This document shows, in pieces, positions 44,606 to 54,688 of a stretch of DNA of 64,000 bases. The notes beneath the pieces were generated by a model. That model was not told the origin of the DNA and searched no databases. It saw only the letters and a program-made list of their open reading frames with translations. The DNA comes from Bacteroidota bacterium (GTDB taxonomy: Bacteria > Bacteroidota > Bacteroidia > Bacteroidales > VadinHA17). Where the stretch lies: the NCBI GenBank assembly GCA_029547705.1, contig JAKPOU010000038.1, forward strand, positions 1 through 64,000. Direction: 5' to 3'. Made by a program: the position numbers and the translations under genes. Positions within the stretch are counted from its first letter, which is position 1. Every line of letters begins with the position of its first letter.

Positions 44606-45535
44606 ATGAAAAAGTTTTGTTCTGTTGTTTTAATTGCATTTGCAACCGGACCGGTCCTTCTGGTATCCTGTAAGAAAGAAGAGCCGAAGGGTCCTCCGGT
44701 AGCAGGGATTTTTTACAGTGTTGTCGAAAAGAAAGTGGCATTTACAGCCCTTACCAAGAGGGCTGACACCTGGCTGTGGGATTTCGGCGACGGACAGACA
44801 AGCACTGAAATGAATCCGGTTCATATTTACCAGGAAGGTGGTATATATGATGTGAAGCTCACAGTGACCGGCAGTGGTCAGAGTGCCGGGGCAAGCACGG
44901 TTGTCTCGCTTGCCCTTTCAAACATCCAGATGCTTACCGGCGGCCTGAAATATCCTGACGGCAAGAAATGGAAGATAAGCAGCGCTCACTCCGATAAAGA
45001 TGCATTTACACTGGCTGATGACAAGTTTACCGTTATACAGCCTGTGGCCACCGGCATGCTTGGAAGTGTAGGGCTTGGCCTTGGTGAAGTGTATGATGAT
45101 ATTTTTATCTTCAAACATGACGGATCCTATATCCATTCTCCACAGCATGGAGGAGCTTTTGCAGGATTGCTTTATTCAATGCTTACAAAGCAGAATATCC
45201 TTAATGTCACACCTGTGAGCCAAAGTTTCGGTTTATGCTATACAGCATGGACCCCCCAGACAGCAACATTCACCCTCAATGAGAAGAAAGATCTGGAAAT
45301 CACTACCGTAAGTCCGGATGGTAATACTCCGGCTGACCGGGTTTATAAAGATGTCATGACTCTGAGTTTTTCAGGTACTGAATTTATCGGATTCATGGAT
45401 TTTACGCGCGAGTGCATAATCCAGTCCCTTTCACCCTCAAAAATGAGACTTGCAATGTTCGTATGTACAACACAAAAGGCTCATTTTAACAAACCTTCTC
45501 ATGTTGTGATCCTGACATTTGAAACAGTTCCCTGA
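44606..45535 (+). CDS. PKD-domain surface lipoprotein
   Basis: A 309-residue lipoprotein (VLLVSC, Cys21 by this start). Residues 30-105 form a PKD domain (TWLWDFGDGQTSTEMNPVHIY, then GGIYDVKLTVTG). The rest (KYPDGKKWKISSAHSDKDAF...) resembles the glycan-binding surface proteins often found beside SusD. An extension to 44522 adds 28 residues without a signal peptide; the Met at 44606 begins a proper lipoprotein signal. It lies 42 bases before susC. Binding of polysaccharide at the outer membrane is inferred from context, since the PKD domain itself is only a spacer or binding module. Confidence 0.75.
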   Translation: MKKFCSVVLIAFATGPVLLVSCKKEEPKGPPVAGIFYSVVEKKVAFTALTKRADTWLWDFGDGQTSTEMNPVHIYQEGGIYDVKLTVTGSGQSAGASTVVSLALSNIQMLTGGLKYPDGKKWKISSAHSDKDAFTLADDKFTVIQPVATGMLGSVGLGLGEVYDDIFIFKHDGSYIHSPQHGGAFAGLLYSMLTKQNILNVTPVSQSFGLCYTAWTPQTATFTLNEKKDLEITTVSPDGNTPADRVYKDVMTLSFSGTEFIGFMDFTRECIIQSLSPSKMRLAMFVCTTQKAHFNKPSHVVILTFETVP

Positions 45536-45577
45536 ACAGTTACTTAAACCTGTGGAAATAAAAAACAAAAACATATA

Positions 45578-48500
45578 ATGATGAAACATCATATCAAAAT
45601 AAATGACATTGTCCGGTATGTGATACCGGCAATGTTGCTGTCTTTTCTGCTGACGCACAATCTTATGGCTGACCGGATTCCGGATTATGGCATAAACCCG
45701 GGAAGCAGTATTGCCGGGCAGCAGGGAATTGTAATCACCGGCCGGGTAACTGCAGAAACTGATAACGCACTGATGCCGGGTGTCAGCATAGTTGTCAGGG
45801 GGACTCCCAGGGGTACGGTAACGAATTCTGCCGGGGAATACTCCATTGAGGTTCCCGGAAGCGATGCCGTGCTGGTATTCTCATTCATAGGATACACTAC
45901 GGAAGAGGTCACCGTGGGCAGCCAGAGAACCATCAATGTTGTCCTGAGGGAATCAGTAGAGGCACTGGAGGAAGTGGTGGTAACAGCCCTGGGTATCACC
46001 AGAAGGGAGAAATCCCTCGGATATTCCGTTGGCAGGGTGAGCGGGGAAGATCTGGCCCGGGTGGTTCAGGAGAATGCAATAAGTTCCCTTGCCGGGAAGA
46101 TGACCGGCGTTCAGATCAGCTCCACAGGCGGTACCGGATCTTCGGTAAGCATGATTATCAGAGGGGCTACGTCCCTGAGCAATGATAATCAGCCTCTCTT
46201 CGTGATTGACGGAGTGCCGGTCGTAAATACCCTGAACAATATAGCAGGTTTCGGAAGCGATAACCGTGTGGATTACGGGAATGCCATCTCCGATCTTAAT
46301 TCCGATGACATTGAAAGTGTTTCCGTGCTGAAGGGGCCGAGTGCCGCTGCTTTGTACGGATCGCGGGCAGGAAACGGTGTGGTAATTATTACCACCAAGT
46401 CGGGAATGAAGAGCAAGGGCATGAGAGTTACAATAAGTACCAACAATGTGTTCGACAAGCCTTACAAGTATTTCCCCGTTCAGAAAAAGTTTGCTTCGGG
46501 CTATTTTTCATTTACACCCGAAGATCTGCCTCCGGGATATGTGATGAAAGTCAATCCGGCCGAAGCGGCAGGCGCGGGGATTGAACTCGACAAGGAATAT
46601 TTTGCTGTTAAGTGGGACAGCCCAAGGGATGCAAACGGTGTCCAGATACCGGTGGAACTGGTCAGCCATCCAGACAACCTGCCTAATTTTGTACAGACCG
46701 GAATAACTTCCACAAATGATATATCGGTTACCAATAATACCGATATGATGAATTACAGGATAGGAGTATCTAACATGTCAAACAGGGGAATTGTCCCGAA
46801 TTCCGATCTTTTCAGGAATAATCTTACAGCCGCAACTTCCCTGAGGGTAAGGGAAAACATAACCCTGAGCTCAAATATTAACATTAACCGCTCATGGTCC
46901 AATAACAGACCGGCGGGCAACAGGGGGGCCAATCCGCTAGAATGGGCCTATAAGATACCACAGGACACAGATATAAGAGATCTGAGGAATTACTGGGAAG
47001 AAGGTCAGGAAGGCATTCAGCAGAGAACTCCCTATAACGGAATTTACAACAACCCTTATTTCCTTGCATACGAAATAAACAACAGTTTCCTGCGCGACAG
47101 GATATTCGGAAACCTTAAGGCCGAATGGAAAATATCAAGGGATTTTACCCTTATGGGAAGATATTCCCTTGACCAGTTTTCCGAGAAACGGGAATAAAAA
47201 CTGGCTCCCAGCTATACAAAGGAATCCAACAACGGCGCCTACGGCGTTCAGGATTTAACCAGCTATGAGAGGAACGCGGATGTTCTGGCAACCTATTCGA
47301 AAACCACGGATAATTTCAGCCTGTCAGCCTCTGCCGGTGGCAATGCTCTCTATAAAAAAGGAACATCTGTAAGCAGTTCATCAAAATCGGGTGCAGGCCT
47401 GACTGTTCCCAATGTTTTTACCCTGAGCAACATTAAATCCGGATCACTCGATTACTCGAGTTACTGGTCCCAGAAGGCCATTTACAGCATATACGGCCTG
47501 ATCAATTTCGGGTTCAGGGATATGATATTCCTGGATATCACAGGACGGAACGACTGGTCCAGTACGCTGCCCCGGGAAAACTGGTCATATTTCTACCCCT
47601 CTGCTTCACTGAGTATTATAGTAAATGAAATGCTGAACATGGGTGGCGGAGTGGAGCTTTTCAAGATAAGAGGCGGCTGGGCCAAGGTGGGTAACGACAC
47701 CGATCCGTATCAGCTGTTCAGTACTTACGGAAATGCCGGTCAGTGGGGGGATGCAACCCGCCTGACAAAATCGGGACAGATACTTAACCCCAACCTGAAA
47801 CCCGAGGAAGCTGTTTCCAGGGAAGCCGGCCTGGACCTGAACCTTTTCAGAAACAGGATAAGGTTTGAAGGAACCTACTATGTCGTGGAGAACCGTAACC
47901 AGATAATCAGGAATATTCCCGTGGCCAGTTCCACAGGATCAGATAATGTGAATATAAATGCCGGACTTATAAGAAGCAAGGGCTGGGAATTCATGCTGGG
48001 CGGTACTCTTCTGAAAACTCCCGGCTGGTACTGGGATGTAAGTGCCAATTTTTCAAGGAACAGGACAAGGGTAATTGAAATAGCAGAGGGAATTGATGTC
48101 ATTAAGTTCTGGGAAGATGCCAGGGGAGGAGCCTGGTCCTACGTGGGGGATGAAATAGGCGCAATTTATGATGCCGAGGTTATTACCGTGACCGATAAAA
48201 ATTCACCCTACTATGGTTACCCGATACTTGATGAAGGTGACCTGGAATGGGGAGCAGTCGAGATGCGATATACCAAAAACAAGATAGGAAACTATAATCC
48301 CAGATTCATAATGGGATTCCGGAGCTCTCTTTCCTATAAGGCATTCTCCCTGAATATGACTGTCGACTGGAGGAACGGGGGCCAGTTCATTTCCCAGACG
48401 CAAAGATACATGGCTGAGGACGGGAGTTCCCAGATCTGGCTCGATAACCTTATCCATCCCGGGGGAAGGACGGGCAGAGAACTGCGTGACTGGCTCGTTC

Positions 48501-49027
48501 AGAATGAGGACAAGTACATCAGGAACGGGTTCCATGTTGTCGGCGGACCGACTAAGGAATACGGGGGCTTCCGTGAAAATTTCAGCGGCGTATATGTAAA
48601 TGACGGAATATTTGTTCCGGGTGTATGGGCGAAGGATGACGGTGAGGGAGGTGTGACCTATATTGAGAATCTGGGAGAAGACGGGACAGTGATAGTACCC
48701 TATGTGGTAAGCTATCCGTGGGGATTCGCCAAACCTTCCATGTTTGATTCCGACTGTGTGAAGCTGAGGGAAATCTCTTTGAGCTACAGTGTTCCGCGGG
48801 ACGTTGTAAACAGGCTCCGCTTCATCCATGACATTGCCCTGTCGCTTTACAGCCGCAATATTATACTCTGGACAAAAGCCAAATCCGGAATTGATCCGGA
48901 AAGGGCATTTCAGGCAGAAAGCTCAACAGGTGGCACCAGGGGAACACAATTCAAGCAGGGTATTGAAAGATTCAATCTGGAACCCTGGGTAATCCCGGTG
49001 GGAATAAAACTGGACATAACATTCTGA
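45578..49027 (+). pseudogene. SusC-like TonB-dependent outer-membrane transporter, interrupted by one in-frame TAA
   Basis: The frame 45578-49027 encodes a full-length SusC of 1149 codons apart from one TAA at 47195-47197. Residues 50-130 are the CarboxypepD_reg-like domain (GIVITGRV...GVSIVVRGT), the TonB-box region is near EALEEVVVTALG, and the plug contains GKMTGVQIS, IIRGATSLS and PLFVIDGVP. The barrel follows. After the stop the same frame goes on with KLAPSYTKESNNGAYG, exactly where SusC proteins continue, and a signal-less 501-codon tail remains from a Met at 47522. It is either a recent pseudogene or a base-call error. The product would import oligosaccharides together with SusD. Confidence 0.9.
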
Positions 49028-49043
49028 TTAAAAACAGAAATTA

Positions 49044-49081
49044 TGAAACCCGCAGGATAATCTGTAATAACGCGGGTTTCA
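49044..49081 (+). promoter_or_regulatory. Hairpin between susC and susD
   Basis: TGAAACCCGC (49044-49053) and GCGGGTTTCA (49072-49081) form a perfect 10-base stem with an 18-base loop in the 81-base gap. No T run follows, so it is more likely a processing or stability element, or a partial attenuator, than a full terminator. Confidence 0.65.
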
Positions 49082-49108
49082 CCATACCATTAGAATTAAA
49101 ATCATATT

Positions 49109-50764
49109 ATGATGAAAGCAATAAAACATAAAATCTCAGCGCTCCTGACAGTCCTGCTTCTGATGTTTATTTCCTGCCAGAATCTCGAAGAGCTCAACAT
49201 AAACCCAAATGGTGTTGATCCGGCAAATGCCCGGCCCTTTTTACTGATGGCTACCGTGCTGACCCAGACCGGTCAGAATGTGGTGGGACTGGGTTTTGGC
49301 GATCTGGCCGGCGTTATGCAGCATACCCAGAAGGACGGATGGGCCGGAGGCCATAATTCCTACGACTGGTCAGATCAGAACTGGAGCAGTTTCTACGGGA
49401 TATTGAGAAATGCCGAGGAGATCCTGAAAAAGTCCGAAAGTGACGGACTTGAATTCTACAAGGGTGTTGCACTGATAATCAAGGCTTACAATTATGGAAT
49501 GATCACAGACCTGTGGGGTGATGCCCCCTTCTCCGAGGCATTGAAGGGGGAGGCAGGGAATCTGAAACCCTCATACGACTCCCAGAAGGATATTTATACG
49601 GGTATTCTCGCCTGGCTTGAGACTGCAAATACATTGCTGTCAAAAGACCAGAACTCTTATCCGGACATCAATACCACCCAGGATGTCATGTACGGCGGTT
49701 CGGTCAGCAATTGGAGAAAATTTGCCAATTCACTTGCACTTCGCTATTATATGAGGATTTCCTCGAAAGAACCTTCGGTTGCAAGAACGGGAATAGAAAA
49801 GATTGCCGCTGATCCGGAAAAATATCCGCTGATTCTTGATGCCAGGGATGACGCAAATATAGCCTATGTAGGGAACAGCACCTCAGACTCGTGGCCGTGC
49901 AACACCACTTTTGACGTCAGCGAGTCAAACTGGAGAAGACTTAAAATGTGTTCAACCCTTGTTGAAAAGCTTCAGGAACTCAATGATCCGAGACTTGCCC
50001 TCTGGGCCAGTAAAATTGCTGTTCCCCTGGTTCTTGATCCGGACAGGCCTGACGATTTTGATGAAATAATTGATGGCAGGCGGGTCATAGCTCAGAATAT
50101 TGCCGATACCTATGAGGCAACCTATGACGTTCTCCTCAACCTCGATCCGGAATATGTGGGACTTCCCCCGGCATGGTCAATACTGCCGCAGGCATACAAT
50201 CTATGTCCCAATCTTGAACAGGCCCCGCTGAATCCGCATGCCTCACATCTCAGCAACATGTATAAGCAGGCAGCCGGACCACATCTGAAGGCACGCCTCC
50301 TTTCGGCCGCGGAGGTCAATTTCATTCTTGCCGAGGCTGCGCTGAACGGATGGGCTGCAGGCGGCTCTGCAAAGGATTATTATGAAGCCGGCATAAGAGC
50401 CTCCCTGGATGCATGGGAGCTTACAGGATCATATCAGGCTTATATCACTGAAGACGGGGTTGCCTGGGACGGAACCCAGGGCCAGCTGATGGGGCAGAAA
50501 TGGATTGCAGGCTGGACGGCAGCGGCGGAATCCTGGTTTGACTACAGAAGAACCGGCTATCCCGAACTGTTGCCGGGAAAGATAGTGAAAAGGAGTGCTA
50601 TCCCCCTGCGGTTTTATTACGGGACAAACGAATTGCTGTATAACGCGGAAAAAGCAGAAGCTGCCATTGAGAGACTTGAAACCACAAGTTTTTCATCAAC
50701 CGACGGGAAAAACAGCCCGTGGTCAAAGTCGTGGCTGCTTCAGGGTACCGGAAAACCATGGTGA
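49109..50764 (+). CDS. SusD/RagB family glycan-binding lipoprotein (SusD-like_2 type)
   Basis: A 551-residue lipoprotein (LMFISC, Cys23) of the SusD-like_2 class. NLEELNINPNGVDPANARPFLLMATVL is the typical opening, followed by YGILRNAEEIL, KAYNYGMITDLWGDAPFSEAL and NWRKFANSLALRYYMRIS, the TPR-like helices. AEVNFILAEAALNGW and WIAGWTAAAESWFDYRRTGYPEL are near the C-terminus. SusD forms the lid on the SusC barrel and captures glycan fragments. It is complete although its SusC partner is interrupted. Confidence 0.93.
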   Translation: MMKAIKHKISALLTVLLLMFISCQNLEELNINPNGVDPANARPFLLMATVLTQTGQNVVGLGFGDLAGVMQHTQKDGWAGGHNSYDWSDQNWSSFYGILRNAEEILKKSESDGLEFYKGVALIIKAYNYGMITDLWGDAPFSEALKGEAGNLKPSYDSQKDIYTGILAWLETANTLLSKDQNSYPDINTTQDVMYGGSVSNWRKFANSLALRYYMRISSKEPSVARTGIEKIAADPEKYPLILDARDDANIAYVGNSTSDSWPCNTTFDVSESNWRRLKMCSTLVEKLQELNDPRLALWASKIAVPLVLDPDRPDDFDEIIDGRRVIAQNIADTYEATYDVLLNLDPEYVGLPPAWSILPQAYNLCPNLEQAPLNPHASHLSNMYKQAAGPHLKARLLSAAEVNFILAEAALNGWAAGGSAKDYYEAGIRASLDAWELTGSYQAYITEDGVAWDGTQGQLMGQKWIAGWTAAAESWFDYRRTGYPELLPGKIVKRSAIPLRFYYGTNELLYNAEKAEAAIERLETTSFSSTDGKNSPWSKSWLLQGTGKPW

Positions 50765-50870
50765 CCGGATAATATGTTAATGCCCCGCGGACAGAAGGAT
50801 GCTTTTGGCCTGATTCTGCCTGCAGGGCTGCAGACCTCCGGACTTCTGACTTCCGGATCTCCTGACCGGA

Positions 50871-51887
50871 TTATTTGAGATACTGAAGGAAAAAGTCATT
50901 CATTTTTTCCTGGCAGTAAATATTTACCCTCTGAACAATATCCATGGTATGGGGCCAGCCGGGGATACGGTGGTAAACACAGGGTACTCCTGCCGAATCG
51001 AGCAGTTCCCTGAAACGGTCCGACTGGCTTACGGGAACAAGACGGTCGGATGTGCCGTGAAAAATCAGTGTGGGAGGATCATTCCCGTCAATATAACTGA
51101 CCGGTGATGCTTCCCTGAAAATATCCGGATTTTCATCCCAGCTGCTGTTCAGGAATGATGTCACAAGCCTGTGGTTGCGGGCATATTCCGTTGTGAGATC
51201 CACCGGTCCGTAAATGTCGGCCACAGCCTTTATCTTCCCCCTGGTTTTTTGTCCGGGAATTGTGTCATGAAGAACAGCGGGTTTCCATCCGTAGGCTGCG
51301 AGCAGTGCCAGATGAGCTCCGGCTGAACCCCCGGCCAGAGCCATACGCGAAGTATCATAACCGTATTGGTCACCGTTGGAATGGAACCATATTACCGCAT
51401 CGGCTATATCTTCTACGCAGGCCGGATAGGGAGCGTCCCTGAGCAGCCTGTAGGATACAGTCGCCGTAACATATCCCTTTCGGGCCAAGCCAATAAGATA
51501 AGGCAGATAATCTGATCTTTTGCCGCTTCTCCATGAGCCTCCGTGTATAAAAGCAATAAGCGGGGCAGGGCCCGGGGAATTTTTATCCCGGTAAATATCC
51601 AGCTGCAGGGACCTGCCATTGATATTTTTGTATTCAATATCCCTGAATTCCTCAATGTTTTCCGGAATTTCAGGCCCCAGGTCCATCAGCTTTTCAACAC
51701 CCAGCCATACTGCAGCATAAGTTGCCGGAGTAAAAAAATAACCCGCCGGCGGCTTTCCCGGACTAAGAGATGACCAAAGCCGTGGAAGGCTCATCCAAAG
51801 AACAAAAACCACTATAACTGCTGCCAGAGCCAGCAGGCCTGACCTGACAATACGTTTAAGCAGGCTGTATTTACTACGGATCGCCAT
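50871..51887 (-). CDS. Alpha/beta hydrolase, esterase/carboxylesterase type
   Basis: A 338-residue protein with an N-terminal membrane anchor at about 15-34. HGGSW at 115-119 is the oxyanion-hole motif, and AGGSAGAH at 185-192 is the nucleophile elbow with Ser188. IFHGTSDRLVPVSQS carries the acid and GWPHTMDIV the His. This resembles the BD-FAE / hormone-sensitive-lipase-like esterases often found in PULs, which remove acetyl or feruloyl groups from plant glycans. It is the last gene in the minus-strand run with the ceramidase-like gene (3-base gap). Confidence 0.85.
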   Translation of the reverse strand: MAIRSKYSLLKRIVRSGLLALAAVIVVFVLWMSLPRLWSSLSPGKPPAGYFFTPATYAAVWLGVEKLMDLGPEIPENIEEFRDIEYKNINGRSLQLDIYRDKNSPGPAPLIAFIHGGSWRSGKRSDYLPYLIGLARKGYVTATVSYRLLRDAPYPACVEDIADAVIWFHSNGDQYGYDTSRMALAGGSAGAHLALLAAYGWKPAVLHDTIPGQKTRGKIKAVADIYGPVDLTTEYARNHRLVTSFLNSSWDENPDIFREASPVSYIDGNDPPTLIFHGTSDRLVPVSQSDRFRELLDSAGVPCVYHRIPGWPHTMDIVQRVNIYCQEKMNDFFLQYLK

Positions 51888-51890
51888 AAG

Positions 51891-53546
51891 TCAGCGGTTC
51901 AGCTCCCGGAGCATTTCCTTAAGGTTTTCATGCAATATCCCTGCCGTTTCCGGCCCGAGGGAGTTCTCCTCACCGTAAGGCGGGCTATTCCTGCCGTAGG
52001 TGTAGGGTGATTTCACATCCCACTGACTTTTTGGAATAACGTAGCCTATTTCATCATTTGCCAGGCCGAAAAAGAATTTGAACCTTCCCGGCATCATTTC
52101 TCTAACCGGAGGCAGCTCCGCCGGCCCGGTGGAAAAGTCATTCCCCTCCGGAGCTTCAATACCTCCGTTGACAATTTCAGGATATACTTCCCCCGGCATG
52201 GTGGCAAATGACAGCGGACCTATTTTAAAAACCGCCAGTTCGGTTCGCATTTTCATCCACCCGGTCATGCCACGGTCAAGGATTCCCAGCATCGTTCCCA
52301 GTCTGAACAATTTATTCCTGACGGGAAGGATTACCGTTCTGGCAACAAGTGAAAGAGTGGCGGAATCTATCCTTGCGGCAGGATTTTGCATGGCCTTCAG
52401 TGCCAGAAGGGCAACCTGCTTTCCCTGGGCTTCGGCTTTCGCAAATGAGGGCTCTGAATATTCAGTATCCGAAAACGGGTCTTTTACACTCAGACTCGGA
52501 TGTGTGGTCATCAGTCCTCCTATTGCACCGTTTACATATATGGCCGTCCCCCCCGTGCCTTCCATACCCTGATTGCCACCTCCGGAAACAGTTTCTTCCG
52601 TTCCTATGCCGGCAAGGCTGCTGCCCCGGGAAAATCCGGCTTCTGTTCTTTCTCCGTCAGTGCTGCCATTTCTGAAAACACCCTTTTCCACACCTTCCCT
52701 GACGAAATGAGGGAAATCAGAGGTAATCAGGAGATTATTTCCCCACAGTGTTTCCGGATGATCCGCCCAGGATATGACTGAACCCAGGGTACTTCCGTTT
52801 TCTGCGTCAAGCACTTTGATGCAGCGGAGCCCGGAATCATATACATCGGGTTTCCTTGTGTCGGTTACCAGGTGCTCAGCACCTGTCAGATCTTCCGATA
52901 CCTCCAGGTATGCAGGGCGCAGACTTTCTGTTGCGGCAATCACCGATTCCACTATACGCCTCTTTACATATTCCTTATATTTCCCGTCCACTCCGCTTTT
53001 CAGGGGTGATTTTCCCCAAAGTCCCAGCATGTCAGGACCTTCATGTGTATGGGTGGAAATGATTATTGTGTATGTAATGCCGGCATCCTCAGGTATCCTG
53101 CTTCTGACATCTATAACGTCATTGTTCATGAAACCTATCAGATCCAGAACAACTATTGCCAGCCTGGATTTCCCGTCATCCAGTATCATGGTTCTGGCCC
53201 AGAGGTCGTCATGCACTCCGTTTGCCGCCCTTTTGTTACCGAATCCTGCAATCCAGACGGGATCGAAAACGCCGTTTCCGTTGCCATCAGTAAAGGTATC
53301 CCCCCTGCGGGGTTCGTACTTTGCATTGTTATCTGCATCAGTCCAGCGGTCAGGAACCTCCGGAGTGATGCTGACAGCAGAAAAACCTGCTTTAAGCGCG
53401 GACACTTTTCCCCCGTGTATTTCAATATCCGCCCTGTAGCCCGGATTATGGTCCTTCATGTTTTTAAAAGACAAGACAATTATGGCCAGAATTACTGCAA
53501 GCAGGGCAATTCCTGCTGCCTTGAATATGATCTTCAGCCTTTTCAT
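51891..53546 (-). CDS. Neutral/alkaline non-lysosomal ceramidase-like protein
   Basis: A 551-residue membrane-anchored protein (one helix near residues 8-28). KAGFSAVSITPEVPDRW opens the domain, and ARTMILDDGKSRLAIVVLDLIGF and YTIIISTHTHEGPDMLGLWG hold the zinc-site His residues of the ceramidase_alk N-domain. FATMPGEVYPEIVNGG follows. An insert near residues 55-100 is rich in Asp/Asn with DADNNAKYEP and DGNGNGVFDP, EF-hand-like calcium loops. True ceramidases end with an Ig-like domain that is not evident here. Relatives near carbohydrate genes have unknown substrates. The start at 53546 avoids an overlap with the CotH-like gene that a start at 53576 would cause. Confidence 0.8.
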   Translation of the reverse strand: MKRLKIIFKAAGIALLAVILAIIVLSFKNMKDHNPGYRADIEIHGGKVSALKAGFSAVSITPEVPDRWTDADNNAKYEPRRGDTFTDGNGNGVFDPVWIAGFGNKRAANGVHDDLWARTMILDDGKSRLAIVVLDLIGFMNNDVIDVRSRIPEDAGITYTIIISTHTHEGPDMLGLWGKSPLKSGVDGKYKEYVKRRIVESVIAATESLRPAYLEVSEDLTGAEHLVTDTRKPDVYDSGLRCIKVLDAENGSTLGSVISWADHPETLWGNNLLITSDFPHFVREGVEKGVFRNGSTDGERTEAGFSRGSSLAGIGTEETVSGGGNQGMEGTGGTAIYVNGAIGGLMTTHPSLSVKDPFSDTEYSEPSFAKAEAQGKQVALLALKAMQNPAARIDSATLSLVARTVILPVRNKLFRLGTMLGILDRGMTGWMKMRTELAVFKIGPLSFATMPGEVYPEIVNGGIEAPEGNDFSTGPAELPPVREMMPGRFKFFFGLANDEIGYVIPKSQWDVKSPYTYGRNSPPYGEENSLGPETAGILHENLKEMLRELNR

Positions 53547-53560
53547 CTGATATTCCTGTT

Positions 53561-54688
53561 TTATAGAGGTTTGCAAGTTTTCATGAATTGCTGGACCAGT
53601 CTTTCCATTTCCCTTGGTGTATTCAGCTGGCTGAAAAACTGATCGAGAAAACCGGTAATATCTTTTTTGGCCCTCTGGTCAAGATACGGGAAATCGTTGA
53701 CCACAGAATAAAAATTTTCCTTAAGAACCCTGAATTCCTCCAGGGCGTGAATAAATTCCTCCCTGGTCCTGCACAAGCCGCTGTATAATCTGTCCCTGTT
53801 TGAGCTGATTCCCATTTTTTCATCGGGGAAACCGTAGGAGGGATTTACAATTCCTGTGAGATCAAAATCATAGGGAACCGTAATGCCCTTCCCTGAGGAA
53901 GCATGACCGGGAGGTATTATGACTGCAATATTATGAAGACCCGGTACTGACCAGTCCCATTGTGAAATCATATAAAAGAAAATTGCCACCCTGTCCATAT
54001 TTGAAGGGACTATCATTTTTTGTGTGAGACTGGCTGACTTAACCAGGGCTGATCCGGTTCTGAGGGCCATTATCTCATCAGGTTCAATGAAAAAGCCATA
54101 TTGCTCAATTGTTTTCCTCGTCCTGGCTGCATCGATGTAGCTCATTCTTAACAGTCTTACCCTGAATGATGTATCAGTAAGGACATTATAAAGTTTATAT
54201 ACAAGGTATTCGCGGAGAACATTCTCATCGGATATTTTTCCCGGCTGGCAATGTGTCACCAGTTTCAGCTTATTAATCTTACCGGTATCGGAGTAAGCCG
54301 GAAGCTGTTTTTTGAAATTGACCATTACCGGGGGGAAACTGCATACTTCCCGGCGGTACTGCCCCCTGGGCCTGATTCTGACTTTCCTGGCAACAGTGTC
54401 AGTGTCAGATATGCGTATTGCCAGTACCGCTTGCTGATATCCCGTTTTTGGATGCTTCCTGAGAAATGTTTTCAGATCAAACTCAAGGCTGACGTCAAGA
54501 AGCTCCTCGCTTTCAAAAAGTGCAAATTCATTTTTCAGGTTAAGCCTGTCCTTTGCCCCTGAAGCAGCCCCTTGCTCCTGGCCATGTGACAGTGAGAGGG
54601 GAGCAACCAGAAGGAGAAGCCGGAGTGCTGACGCCGGAAGCAGTCTTCCTGCTGAACTAAGTTTACTGTTCTTTACCCGAGTTTTCAC
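53561..54688 (-). CDS. CotH-like kinase domain protein (distant), secreted
   Basis: A 375-residue protein with a signal peptide ending LSHGQ near residue 37. It then resembles a distant CotH fold: RIRPRGQYRREVCSFPPVMVNFKK parallels the R-x-R-G segment, KLKLVTHC followed by ENVLREYLVYKLYNVLTD parallels the helix after it, YGFFIEPDEIM is the hinge strand, and the acid region reads VPYDFDLTGIVNP. CotH proteins are atypical kinases of spore-coat and secreted proteins; this one is a weak match made by eye. Its start overlaps the end of the adenosine kinase gene by 26 bases in another frame. It is followed after 14 bases by the ceramidase-like gene. Confidence 0.55.
   Translation of the reverse strand: MKTRVKNSKLSSAGRLLPASALRLLLLVAPLSLSHGQEQGAASGAKDRLNLKNEFALFESEELLDVSLEFDLKTFLRKHPKTGYQQAVLAIRISDTDTVARKVRIRPRGQYRREVCSFPPVMVNFKKQLPAYSDTGKINKLKLVTHCQPGKISDENVLREYLVYKLYNVLTDTSFRVRLLRMSYIDAARTRKTIEQYGFFIEPDEIMALRTGSALVKSASLTQKMIVPSNMDRVAIFFYMISQWDWSVPGLHNIAVIIPPGHASSGKGITVPYDFDLTGIVNPSYGFPDEKMGISSNRDRLYSGLCRTREEFIHALEEFRVLKENFYSVVNDFPYLDQRAKKDITGFLDQFFSQLNTPREMERLVQQFMKTCKPL

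Noticed and set aside
47195-47197. Recoding or programmed frameshift in susC
   Set aside because: The stop is TAA with the same frame continuing after it; there is no slippery site, and TAA is not a recoding codon in these bacteria. Mutation or error is simpler.
50813-50870. TCCGGA-containing hairpin after susD as a terminator
   Set aside because: The stem is six bases with no T run, and several short overlapping repeats make the fold ambiguous.
52774-53642. Two overlapping plus-strand frames of about 200 codons opposite the ceramidase-like gene
   Set aside because: Low-complexity Ser/Pro/Cys-rich translations without domain features, opposite a gene with clear motifs.
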